NCBI RefSeq assembly: GCF_002127225.1
Contig: NZ_NFUR01000001.1
Location: forward strand, 249,592-313,591
DNA length: 64,000 nt
Source: Sphingomonas sp. IBVSS2
GTDB lineage: Bacteria; Pseudomonadota; Alphaproteobacteria; Sphingomonadales; Sphingomonadaceae
Direction of reading: 5' to 3'
Each line of letters begins with the position of its first letter. Position 1 is the first letter of the stretch. The translations under genes were made by a program, and so were the position numbers. Of this stretch, positions 8,514 to 16,184 are shown piece after piece. The notes under the pieces are model-generated. The model had not been told where the DNA came from. It saw only the letters and a program-made list of their open reading frames with translations, and made no database searches.

Positions 8514-9452
8514 CTAGGCCGGGATGGCGGCGGCCCAGGCAGCGGCTTCGTCCTCGCGCCGGGCATGGACGAGCGGCGGCCCGGCCGTCGCCAGTGCCGG
8601 ATCGACTTCGATGCTCGCATCGTAGAGGAAGGTCGCGTTGCCGAGGATCGTGACCATGCCGGCGGCGTCCGACGATCCCATCACCAGCCCGCCCTTGTTG
8701 AACACCTTCATCGTCGTGCCGAACGGCACGCGGCCCGTGCGGCCGGCGGCATAGACCGCCGAGGCCATGGCGCTGCCGCAACTGTCGGTCAGGCCGACGC
8801 CGCGTTCATAGGTACGCACGAACAGATCCTGCCCGCGCAGCTCGACGAAGGAGACATTGGCGCGCGCCGGGATCAGATCGGGCCCGGCCTCGCACCAGTC
8901 GCCCAGCGCAACCAGCTCGGCTTCGTCCACCGCGTCCACGAACGCGACAAGATGCGGGTTGGGCATCGCGACCGCAGTGAAGGCCCGTGTGCTGGGCAGG
9001 CCGGGGATGGCCGCGTCGATCACCGTCTCCGCCGCGATGCGCAGGCCGACGGTGTCGGTGCGGGTGGCAGCCGGGCCGGCAGTCTCGCGAATCGTCACCA
9101 CGCCCGGCGCGAGCGGCTCGGCACGGGCCACTTCGGCACTGCTCGTCTTCAGCCGCACCCGCGCCGCATCGACGCCGAGCAGTTCGAATCCCAGCCGCGC
9201 GACGCAGCGCAAGCCGTTGAGGCAGGTCTCCGCTTCCGAACCGTCCGAATTGAACATGCGCATGCCGAAATCATGACCGGCATCGTCCCCCTCGGTGAGC
9301 AGCAACAGGCCGTCGCCACCAACCGGCCCGGCACGATCGGCTAGCGCGCGCGCCACGCCCGCCCAATCCGCATCGGGCAAGTCGAGCGCACGCGCGTCGA
9401 ACAGGGGAAAATCATTCCCCGAGCCGTGGCATTTGATGAAGGCGAGCCGCAT
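8514..9452 (-). CDS. dapF: Diaminopimelate epimerase
   Basis: DapF converts LL- to meso-diaminopimelate for lysine and peptidoglycan. The 312-aa protein has K-C-H-G-S-G-N-D-F at the start, N-S-D-G-S-E-A-E-T-C-L-N-G-L-R-C (catalytic Cys77), and later Y-E-R-G-V-G-L-T-D-S-C-G-S with the second catalytic Cys. The usual C-G-N-G is C-L-N-G, and the second motif D-S-C-G-S differs from the common A-C-G-T-G, so this is a diverged member. It is about 35 residues longer than E. coli DapF. The start that gives M-R-L-A-F-I-K fits the family; an ATG nine bases upstream is possible. Confidence 0.82.
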   Translation of the reverse strand: MRLAFIKCHGSGNDFPLFDARALDLPDADWAGVARALADRAGPVGGDGLLLLTEGDDAGHDFGMRMFNSDGSEAETCLNGLRCVARLGFELLGVDAARVRLKTSSAEVARAEPLAPGVVTIRETAGPAATRTDTVGLRIAAETVIDAAIPGLPSTRAFTAVAMPNPHLVAFVDAVDEAELVALGDWCEAGPDLIPARANVSFVELRGQDLFVRTYERGVGLTDSCGSAMASAVYAAGRTGRVPFGTTMKVFNKGGLVMGSSDAAGMVTILGNATFLYDASIEVDPALATAGPPLVHARREDEAAAWAAAIPA

Positions 9453-9484
9453 GGCGCCCATCTAGGCACGCCGGGCCGCGCTGG

Positions 9485-10159
9485 CTAGCCGGCAAGCACC
9501 TCGCGCTGCACCGGGCCACCCATCGCATCGATCATCGCCCGGTCGCGCGTGATGATGGCGGCGAAGCTCGGCCGGGCGTGCATCGCCGCAACCCATTCCG
9601 CCAGTCGCGGATAGATCGTGGCGTCCACGGTCACACCGATGCAGCCCAGCGTCGCGAGCGGGCTCGCCACCGCGATGTCCGCCAGGGTCAGCCGATCTTC
9701 GACGAGGAATCCGCTCTCGGGGATCGCGGTTTCCAGATAGGCGAGGATCGGCGGCATCAGATCGCGCTCGGCGGCGTCCGCCGCGGCATGGTCGCACTCC
9801 ATCTTGAGCACCCGCGGGCGCACGAAGCGCTGGCCGAAGATCGCGCCACCCGCTGCCATCATGATCGTGTCGGCAAGCTCGTCGAACCAGATCGTCCGCG
9901 CACGTGCGCGCGGCTCGGCCGGGATCAGGCTCGGCTCGGGATATTTGGCATCGAGATAGGCGACGATCGCCGAACTGTCCGAGATCAGGAAATCGTCATC
10001 CTTGAAGCCCGGCATCTTGCCGAACGGGCTCGCCGCCATGAACTCCGGCCCGCCCCGGCCCATGCCGGCGGCCTGCAGCTCGAGATCCAGCCCCTTCTCG
10101 GCACCGAACACCATTACCTTGCGCACATAGGGCGAAAGCGTCGAACCAAACACGATCAT
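9485..10159 (-). CDS. Glutathione S-transferase family protein
   Basis: The 224-aa protein has a thioredoxin-like N-terminal domain (about 1-78) with S-P-Y-V-R-K-V, K-M-P-G (cis-Pro) and D-S-S-A-I, the glutathione-binding E/D-S-x-A motif. An all-helical C-terminal domain follows with L-T-L-A-D-I-A-V-A-S near 158. The substrate is unknown. The start codon is clear. The gene is divergent from the DUF2339 gene, and the shared region holds a perfect inverted repeat. Confidence 0.9.
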   Translation of the reverse strand: MIVFGSTLSPYVRKVMVFGAEKGLDLELQAAGMGRGGPEFMAASPFGKMPGFKDDDFLISDSSAIVAYLDAKYPEPSLIPAEPRARARTIWFDELADTIMMAAGGAIFGQRFVRPRVLKMECDHAAADAAERDLMPPILAYLETAIPESGFLVEDRLTLADIAVASPLATLGCIGVTVDATIYPRLAEWVAAMHARPSFAAIITRDRAMIDAMGGPVQREVLAG

Positions 10160-10197
10160 GCCAACCTCTCCTCGGCTTGGGCATCAGGCTATCGAAT

Positions 10198-10216
10198 CAG
10201 TTGCCATTTGCAACTG
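10198..10216. promoter_or_regulatory. Perfect inverted repeat, candidate operator
   Basis: CAGTTGC-N5-GCAACTG lies in the intergenic region between the divergent GST and DUF2339 genes. Seven-base arms with a short spacer are typical of dimeric winged-helix regulators (MarR or HxlR type). The cognate regulator is not identifiable here. Confidence 0.45.
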
Positions 10217-10260
10217 GTTTATGCGCGACAGGTGCGCTCCACTATGCGAAGAGGGGATGC

Positions 10261-12741
10261 GTGATTGCTCTCACTCTCCTCCTCGTACTGGGCGCGGCTG
10301 CGGCCTTTTATGTCGTGCTGCGGCGCATCGCCTTTCTGGAGGAAGAACTGCGCCGTGTCGAATCGCTGATCGCCGTGCGTGACCATGCCGGGCCCGAGGC
10401 ACCGGCGCACCAACCCGAATCCCCGGCGCCGCCCGCCCCCGCAATCGAAGCGCCGAGCCGGGTCGCCGAAGCCCAGCCGAAGCAGGCGCCCGCGCGGACC
10501 GGAGTCGAGCCGCGGCCCCTGCCCCAGTTCAGCCTCGAGACGCTGATCGGCGGGCGATTGCCGATCTGGATCGGCGGCGCGGCGCTGGTGCTCGCCGGCT
10601 TCTTCCTCGTCCGCTATTCCATCGAGAGCGGATTGCTCGGGCCGGGAACGCGAACCGTGCTCGCGGCGCTGTTCGGCGCGACGCTGATCGCGGGCAGCGA
10701 AATCGTACGGCGCCTGCCCGCCACCGCCGACGATCCACGCGTGGCCCAGGCGCTGGCCGGGGCGGGAATCGCGAGCCTCTACGGCACGCTCTACATGGCG
10801 GCGGCGCTCTATCATCTGATCGCACCGCTCACCGCTTTCCTGCTCGTGCTGCTGATCACCGGCGGCGCGCTCGCCCTGGCGCTGCGCCACGGGCCGCCCA
10901 CTGCGGCGATGGCGCTGATCGGCGGGTTTGCCGCGCCCCTGGTCGCCGGGTTCGATGCAGCGGGGATCGGCCCGCTGCTCGTCTATCTCGCGCTGTTCAC
11001 TGCCGCCCTGTTCGGCCTGGCCATCCATCGCGGCTGGGCCTGGCTGGCGCTGGCAGCCTGCGTCGCGGGCTTCGCCTGGGTCAATTTCCTAATCGCGATG
11101 CTGGTGGCGCGCGAGGGCGATCTCTCCGCTGTCGGCGCCTTCACCATGCTGCTCGCGATCGGCGCCAGCGCAGCGCTGCCGGCCACGGGCGCGGGCAATC
11201 GCTGGCTTCGTCTGGCCCCCTTGGTGGCAGGATGCGTGCAACTCGCCATACTTGCCCCGGCGCTCGATTTCGGCTGGCTCGCCTGGAGCCTTTACCTCAC
11301 CCTCGCCGCCGCCGCGCTTTTCCTCGCCTGGCGCGACACGATCTACCTTCCCGGCGCGCTTGCCGCCTGTGCCTTGCTGCTCGTGCTCGAGATGCTCGCG
11401 ATCGACCTGCGCGCGCCCAGCTTCACGCCGGTCGCCGCGATTCTCGCCACCGGGCTGTTCGCCGTCCCTGGCCATGCGCTGGCGCGGCGCCACCCGCTCT
11501 GGGCGGGAATCGCGCTGCTCGGCACCGCCGGTCCTCTCCTCATCGCCCATTTGCGCGCGCCGGGGCTGCTATCCGCCGTGCAATGGGGATGGATCGAGCT
11601 GGCGGCTGCGGCCGCAGTGTCCGGCCTGGCCTGGCGAAGCCGTGCCGACCGCACGCAGTCGCCGCTCGTCCCGGCGACTGCGCTGGCGGCCTTCCTCGCG
11701 GGACTTGGCCTGGGCCAGTTCGTGCCGAGCGACTGGCTCGCTTTGCCGCTTTCCTGCATCGCCGCCGCCCTCGCCTGGTGGGCGCGCAAGATACGCGCGC
11801 CGCTGCTCTACGAGTTGCCCGCCTATCCCCTCGCCGCCGCGCTGATCGCCGCCGCGCTGCCGCTCGGCGCGCTGAGCGAGCTGATCCTCGCCTCGCTTTC
11901 CGGAGAGCGGCTCCCCTATGCGCTGCTCCCCGCCTTGCCCGAGCTGCTGCGCGACCTGGCGCTGCCGGTGGCGCTTGCCGCCGCACTGCTCCTCGACCCC
12001 GCGCAGTTCGGCCGGGTCCGCCGGGTCGCGTCGCTCTTCGCCATCACGCTCGGCGTGCTGCTGCTCTATGCGCTCGCCAAACAGCCGCTCGCCATCGCCA
12101 CCCTGCCGCGTTTCGAGACGTTCGGCTTCGTCGAGCGCGCACTGCTCACCCAGGCCTGCCTCGCCGCCGGTTGGCTGCTCCTGCGCCGCGCAAGGGCGGC
12201 CACGCTCGGCCATGCGCTGCTCGCGCTCGGCCTGTTCCGGATCCTGTGGTTCGACCTGTTGCTGCTCACGCCGCTGGCGGAGCCCCAGGCGGTCGGCCCA
12301 TTGCCGCTCCTCAACGCCGCCGTGCTCCATCTCGCGCTCGCCAGCTTCTGGCTGTGGACCCTGCCCCCGCGCTGGCGGCCGGGCGCGGCGCTGCTCGCCC
12401 TCCTGGCCGTGCTGGCGGCGGTGCGCCAGGCCGCACATGGCAACCTGCTCACCGGTCCGATCGGCACGGGCGAGAATGGCGGATACAGCGCCGCGATGCT
12501 GGCGCTCGCGCTGTTCTGGCTGTGGCGGGGCATTGCCGCCGGCGCGCGCGACCTGCGCGTCTTCGGCCTGGCCTTGCTTACCGGCGTCACCTTCAAGGTA
12601 TTCCTGATCGATGCCGCGGCACTCGACGGGCTGCTGCGCATCCTTTCCTTCCTCGGCCTCGGCCTCGCGCTGATCGGAATCGGCTGGGCCTATGGCCGCT
12701 TCGTGGGCAAGGGCACCGCAGCACCCGAGCCGCTCACCTGA
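10261..12741 (+). CDS. DUF2339 polytopic membrane protein
   Basis: This 826-aa protein is hydrophobic almost throughout, with many predicted membrane segments after a first helix (about 3-20), a Glu/Arg-rich stretch and an Ala/Pro-rich linker (about 40-90). The first core segment reads L-I-G-G-R-L-P-I-W-I-G-G-A-A-L-V-L-A-G, typical of DUF2339. The family is widespread and uncharacterised. The GTG start is chosen because GAGGGG lies just upstream and the first residues form a plausible membrane anchor. The 3' end overlaps the convergent DUF6456 gene by eight bases. Confidence 0.85.
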   Translation: MIALTLLLVLGAAAAFYVVLRRIAFLEEELRRVESLIAVRDHAGPEAPAHQPESPAPPAPAIEAPSRVAEAQPKQAPARTGVEPRPLPQFSLETLIGGRLPIWIGGAALVLAGFFLVRYSIESGLLGPGTRTVLAALFGATLIAGSEIVRRLPATADDPRVAQALAGAGIASLYGTLYMAAALYHLIAPLTAFLLVLLITGGALALALRHGPPTAAMALIGGFAAPLVAGFDAAGIGPLLVYLALFTAALFGLAIHRGWAWLALAACVAGFAWVNFLIAMLVAREGDLSAVGAFTMLLAIGASAALPATGAGNRWLRLAPLVAGCVQLAILAPALDFGWLAWSLYLTLAAAALFLAWRDTIYLPGALAACALLLVLEMLAIDLRAPSFTPVAAILATGLFAVPGHALARRHPLWAGIALLGTAGPLLIAHLRAPGLLSAVQWGWIELAAAAAVSGLAWRSRADRTQSPLVPATALAAFLAGLGLGQFVPSDWLALPLSCIAAALAWWARKIRAPLLYELPAYPLAAALIAAALPLGALSELILASLSGERLPYALLPALPELLRDLALPVALAAALLLDPAQFGRVRRVASLFAITLGVLLLYALAKQPLAIATLPRFETFGFVERALLTQACLAAGWLLLRRARAATLGHALLALGLFRILWFDLLLLTPLAEPQAVGPLPLLNAAVLHLALASFWLWTLPPRWRPGAALLALLAVLAAVRQAAHGNLLTGPIGTGENGGYSAAMLALALFWLWRGIAAGARDLRVFGLALLTGVTFKVFLIDAAALDGLLRILSFLGLGLALIGIGWAYGRFVGKGTAAPEPLT

Positions 12742-13189
12742 TGCCGTAGAAATCGGCGACGCGATCGAGCGCGAAGCAGAGCACCAGCTTGCCCGCGCGG
12801 CTCGGCCAGCCCAGCGCCTTCTCCGCCGGCCCCAATCCCTCGCCCGCACAGACCACGCGCCACAATATGTCGGCAAGCCCGGCACCGGCCGCCGTCACCG
12901 CTCCGTCGAACCGGCGCCGCGCGGCGATCTGTGCCAGGCTGGGGTCGAGCCGTTCCGGCGCGCCGCCCGGCGACCGCCCAACCGGCGCGGCGTCCCAGCG
13001 CATCGTGACGCGTGGCCCCAACGCCGCCGTCTCGTAATCGGCACGAAGCCTTTCCCCAGCCTCGAGCTGCCGCACGCTGACATGGCCGCGCGCCGCCAGC
13101 CACGCCAGCGGCGATTCGGCCTGGTTCACCGTGACCCGCCGCCGGGGCCCGGCCCCGTCCGCGATCGTCCGCTCCACCAGCTCGCGCAT
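12734..13189 (-). CDS. DUF6456-domain protein
   Basis: The 151-aa protein resembles alphaproteobacterial DUF6456 proteins. It has N-Q-A-E-S-P-L-A-W-L near residue 22, a helix-turn-helix-like segment to about 55, and a C-terminal part with D-I-L-W-R-V-V-C-A-G-E-G-L and E-K-A-L-G-W-P. The arrangement suggests a DNA-binding or replication-initiation-like fold, but the function is unknown. The ATG is supported by GGAG seven bases upstream. It is divergent from the XRE regulator, so the two may share regulation. Confidence 0.72.
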   Translation of the reverse strand: MRELVERTIADGAGPRRRVTVNQAESPLAWLAARGHVSVRQLEAGERLRADYETAALGPRVTMRWDAAPVGRSPGGAPERLDPSLAQIAARRRFDGAVTAAGAGLADILWRVVCAGEGLGPAEKALGWPSRAGKLVLCFALDRVADFYGIR

Positions 13190-13280
13190 GCATGATCTCC
13201 TTTTGTTTCCGTTCCACCCCCTTGCCATGACGGCTCGATTGTAGGAAAGAAGAAAACCGATTTGGTTAGGAGACGTGCCG

Positions 13281-13844
13281 ATGATCACCGCCATCCGCGA
13301 AGTGCGCCGCGCCAAGGGGCTCACGCTGGAAGAAGTGGCGGCGCGTTGCGTGCCCGCCACCACGGCGCAGACGATCGGCCGGCTGGAGATGGGCACGCGC
13401 ACCGTCTCGGTCGGATGGCTCAATCGCATCGCCGCCGCGCTCGGGGTGGACAGTGCCGACCTGGTCAGGCTGCCCGAACGGCCGGAGATCCCGGTGGCGG
13501 CCATGCTCGACAATGCCGGGGCCCAGGCGCCGCGCCGGCCGGCGGCAGTAGTGCCCCCGCATGCCGAGCCGGGCATGGTGGCGGTGGCGGTGGCGGCGGG
13601 CATCGGCGACTATCGCGCCGGGGACGAGATCTGGTGCCGCACGCTGGCGCCCGAGGGGTTTGCCGGTGCGCTCAACCGCGACGTGCTCGTGCCTCGCCCT
13701 GCCGGCCGCTTCCTGTTCGGACGGCTGATCGGGCGGGAGGGCGACCGGCTCCACCTCCTCCCCCTCGGCGCCGGCGCCCGCCAGCAAGTGGTGGCCGACC
13801 CGCCCTGGATCGCCGAAGCGATCCGCCTGGTCCGCTCCCTCTGA
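13281..13844 (+). CDS. XRE-family helix-turn-helix regulator
   Basis: This 187-aa protein has an N-terminal HTH_3/XRE domain (about 3-58): I-R-E-V-R-R-A-K-G-L-T-L-E-E-V-A, R-L-E-M-G-T and I-A-A-A-L-G-V. A C-terminal region (about 95-185) may be a LexA/S24-like beta-rich domain (A-G-D-E-I-W-C, D-V-L-V-P-R, G-R-L-I-G-R-E-G-D), but no Ser/Lys catalytic pair is obvious. AGGAG lies eight bases before the ATG. It is probably a transcription regulator that may act on the divergent promoter region. Confidence 0.82.
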   Translation: MITAIREVRRAKGLTLEEVAARCVPATTAQTIGRLEMGTRTVSVGWLNRIAAALGVDSADLVRLPERPEIPVAAMLDNAGAQAPRRPAAVVPPHAEPGMVAVAVAAGIGDYRAGDEIWCRTLAPEGFAGALNRDVLVPRPAGRFLFGRLIGREGDRLHLLPLGAGARQQVVADPPWIAEAIRLVRSL

Positions 13845-13875
13845 ATCGGCTTGCGGAGTGCCGCGGACAGGCGCA

Positions 13876-13889
13876 TTTTGCCGGCAAAA
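13876..13889. promoter_or_regulatory. 14-bp perfect palindrome before the small secreted protein gene
   Basis: TTTTGCCGGCAAAA is fully self-complementary and lies just upstream of the AGGAGG ribosome-binding site of the next gene. It could be an operator or part of a small hairpin. Nothing else supports either role. Confidence 0.35.
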
Positions 13890-13905
13890 GCAGGAGGGGC
13901 ATTTC

Positions 13906-14274
13906 ATGCTGAAACTGGGTCTGGCGACAATTGCCGCAATCGTGATCGCAACGCCCGCAATGGCGGACGATTGGGATTTCGTGCTGATCAACAATACCGG
14001 CAAGGCGATCAAGACGGTCGAGATCGCGCCGACGGGCACCACCACCTGGCAACCCAACAAGATCGATCCCGATTTCAAGAAGGACGACGCGACGGTGAAG
14101 TCCGGTGCCCGGATGACGGTGCATTTCAACAAGGGCACCGTCTGCAAATACGATCTGAAGCTCAACTTCGCCGACAACAGCAACAGCGTATGGATGGGCA
14201 TCAATGTGTGCGACAATTCCTACGTCACCGTGAAGTACAACCCCGCGGGCGCGACCGTCTTCACGGCGAACTGA
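13906..14274 (+). CDS. Small secreted protein, unknown function
   Basis: The 122-aa product begins with a clear signal peptide (hydrophobic residues 4-20, cleavage after A-M-A). The mature part is beta-rich with two Cys, D-F-V-L-I-N-N-T-G-K-A-I near residue 25, C-K-Y-D-L-K near 85, and a C-terminal V-T-V-K-Y-N. It resembles small periplasmic proteins of alphaproteobacteria that are often misannotated as argininosuccinate lyase; I give it no function. The start is supported by AGGAGG. A long hairpin follows the gene. Confidence 0.75.
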   Translation: MLKLGLATIAAIVIATPAMADDWDFVLINNTGKAIKTVEIAPTGTTTWQPNKIDPDFKKDDATVKSGARMTVHFNKGTVCKYDLKLNFADNSNSVWMGINVCDNSYVTVKYNPAGATVFTAN

Positions 14275-14646
14275 CCGCGCGCGGCCGCGCATGAACGCGA
14301 ATGGCGGGGGATCGCAGGGCCGATCTTCCGCCATTCGCGTTTATAGACCCGACGAAAGATCCGGCCCGGTGGGATTTCCCGCATCGCACGGTCTCGATCC
14401 CGAAATCGGATATCGGCGGAAGAGTAGACGAAGTATCCACCATTAATAGGAGTCGACTGTCCGGTCTGTTAAAGTTATCCACAGCCTGTCGAGTCGCCTT
14501 AGATATCATGGCCGCCAAGGGGTCGCGGCTGCTTCACATGTACATTGCCAGTTCCGGAAGGCGCGCCGCGTCTTTCCGTGTTCTCATGGTCGAACGTCCC
14601 CGGTATCGCTCCGGGGCGGGCGCGCAATGCTGTCGGGTGAGCGGGC
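14275..14646. other. Gene-poor region before the sigma-54 activator
   Basis: This stretch has no convincing gene. Besides the hairpin it contains one perfect DnaA-box sequence, TTATCCACA, at 14475-14483, and AT-richer sequence around 14430-14490 that may hold the promoter of the activator gene. The open frames across it do not look like protein. Confidence 0.6.
14294..14342. terminator. Long perfect hairpin, possible terminator
   Basis: AACGCGAATGGCGG is perfectly inverted 20 bases later (14-bp stem) soon after the secreted-protein stop. The downstream T run is only two or three bases, so it is a weak intrinsic terminator or an mRNA-stabilising hairpin. Confidence 0.55.
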
Positions 14647-15609
14647 GTGGACGATCTCGTGACCGGATTGCTGGGCGACAGCGAAGCAATGGTGCGGCTG
14701 CGTACCATCGTTCCCAAGATCGCGCGCTGCGACGCCCCGGCGCTGATCACCGGCTCCACCGGCACCGGCAAGGAACATTGCGCGCGCACCATCCATGCGT
14801 TGAGCGAGCGCCGCTGCGCGCCCTTCGTCGCGATCAACTGCGGCGCGGTTCCCGACAGCCTGTTCGAGGCCGAGCTGTTCGGGTTCGAACGCGGCAGCTT
14901 CACCGGGGCGGTACGCAGCCAGACGGGCAAGGCGGTGATCGCCGGCGCCGGCGGCACGCTGTTCCTCGACGAGGTCGGCGAGCTCTCGCCGTTCAGCCAG
15001 GTCAAGCTTCTGCGGCTGCTGGAAGAGAAGGAAGTGCAGCCGATCGGGCGCGAAAAGCCGGTGAAGGTCGATCTGCGCGTGATCGCGGCGACCAACCGCG
15101 ACGTCGAGCAGCAGGTGGAGGAAGGCAGCTTTCGCGCCGACCTCTATTATCGGCTCAATGTCGCCCGGGTGACGCTGCCCGATCTCGCCGAGCGAACCGA
15201 GGACATCGCGCTCTACATCACGCACTTCATCGAGCGCTTCAATCGCCGCTGCGGCTGCGACGTCGCCGCGCCCGATGCCGAGCTGCTCGACCTGCTGATG
15301 CACTATGACTGGCCGGGCAATGTCCGCGAGGTGCGCAACTTCGTCGAGGCCGTCTTCATCGATCCCCCGCGCGGCGCGATCCGGCGCGACCATATCCCCG
15401 ATGCCTTTGTGCGGCTGCAGCGCAGCTTCGATCGCTCGGGCAAGGACGAGCGCGCCCGTATCCGCGCCGCGCTCGACCGCACCGACTGGAACCGCGCCGA
15501 GGCCGCGCGCGCACTCAGCTGGTCGCGGATGACGCTCTACCGCAAGATGACCAAGTACGAGATGACCCGCGCCGGCCCCGAAGGCCCCGAGGACGGCCCC
15601 GCGCTGTAA
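14647..15609 (+). CDS. Sigma-54 activator without receiver domain
   Basis: This 320-aa protein is an AAA+ bacterial enhancer-binding protein. Walker A is G-S-T-G-T-G-K-E (36-43), the sigma-54-contacting loop is G-S-F-T-G-A (83-88, with Ser instead of the usual Ala), and Walker B is T-L-F-L-D-E (104-109). A Fis-type helix-turn-helix lies near 270-305 (R-A-E-A-A-R-A-L-S-W-S-R-M-T-L-Y-R-K). It lacks any N-terminal receiver, GAF or PAS domain, like PspF, so control must come from a partner or from expression level. The gene ends about 100 bases before a perfect sigma-54 promoter, and I infer that it drives the following operon. The GTG start has only a weak ribosome-binding site. Confidence 0.9.
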   Translation: MDDLVTGLLGDSEAMVRLRTIVPKIARCDAPALITGSTGTGKEHCARTIHALSERRCAPFVAINCGAVPDSLFEAELFGFERGSFTGAVRSQTGKAVIAGAGGTLFLDEVGELSPFSQVKLLRLLEEKEVQPIGREKPVKVDLRVIAATNRDVEQQVEEGSFRADLYYRLNVARVTLPDLAERTEDIALYITHFIERFNRRCGCDVAAPDAELLDLLMHYDWPGNVREVRNFVEAVFIDPPRGAIRRDHIPDAFVRLQRSFDRSGKDERARIRAALDRTDWNRAEAARALSWSRMTLYRKMTKYEMTRAGPEGPEDGPAL

Positions 15610-15616
15610 CGGGCGC

Positions 15617-15655
15617 GCGTAACCCTGATACGTCGGTGCCGTGCCATTGTTACGC
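15617..15655. promoter_or_regulatory. Inverted repeat, candidate upstream activator site
   Basis: GCGTAAC and GTTACGC form a perfect seven-base inverted repeat with a 25-base spacer. They lie 54-92 bases upstream of the -24/-12 promoter, within the distance range of enhancer-binding-protein sites. I infer binding by the adjacent Fis-type activator. Confidence 0.45.
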
Positions 15656-15708
15656 AGCCATAGGCAGGCCGACAGGGTAATCCCTTGCAATAAAGTCATT
15701 TCATGGTC

Positions 15709-15724
15709 TGGCACGCGGCTTGCT
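15709..15724 (+). promoter_or_regulatory. Sigma-54 (-24/-12) promoter
   Basis: TGGCACG-N4-TTGCT matches the RpoN consensus exactly, with the invariant GG and GC at correct spacing. It lies 25 bases before the start codon of the first operon gene and directly after an RpoN activator gene. The transcript would start near 15735, just before the AGGAGG ribosome-binding site. Confidence 0.9.
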
Positions 15725-15749
15725 CCCGATCCGTCAGGAGGCATGCCGG

Positions 15750-16181
15750 ATGAACCAGGGCAGCGTGGCGGACAGGGATGCGGACGCGGCGATACGCGGC
15801 GAGACATCCCGCGCGCCCGCCAGCTACGTCAATTATTTCGAGCTCGGCCAGAACCCCTTCGAGTTCCTGATCGATCTCGGCCAATATTATCCGAGCGGCA
15901 ATGAAGGCGTCGGCGCGATCGCCATCCACACGCGGCTGGTGCTCACCCCGCCCTATGCGAAGATGCTTTCCGAACTCCTCGCCCGCTCGGTCCACGAGCA
16001 TGAGCGCGAAAATGGGCCGGTCGCCCAGATCGGCCAGGAAAGCTGCCCCTTCGACATCGTCCTCTCCTCGATCGGCGACTTCGAGGAGCGCGCCCGCGCG
16101 CTGCGCGCCGCGCGCACGCGATCCGATACGGCCCCCGGCGACGATGCCGGCCGCAATTCCCCTTCCAGCAACGACAGGTGA
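15750..16181 (+). CDS. DUF3467 protein, first gene of the sigma-54 operon
   Basis: The 143-aa product contains a DUF3467 domain (about 23-115): Y-V-N-Y-F-E-L-G-Q-N-P-F-E-F-L-I-D-L-G-Q and L-V-L-T-P-P-Y-A-K-M-L. DUF3467 proteins are small cytoplasmic proteins of unknown function. The C-terminal 30 residues are charged and probably disordered. CAGGAGG is well placed before the ATG. Its position directly behind the RpoN promoter suggests a role early in the pathway encoded downstream. Confidence 0.82.
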   Translation: MNQGSVADRDADAAIRGETSRAPASYVNYFELGQNPFEFLIDLGQYYPSGNEGVGAIAIHTRLVLTPPYAKMLSELLARSVHEHERENGPVAQIGQESCPFDIVLSSIGDFEERARALRAARTRSDTAPGDDAGRNSPSSNDR

Positions 16182-16184
16182 TCC

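Noticed and set aside
14301..15308. Longer frame overlapping the sigma-54 activator
   Set aside because: It is out of frame with the AAA+ motifs and Arg-rich; the activator frame has full Walker and HTH motifs.
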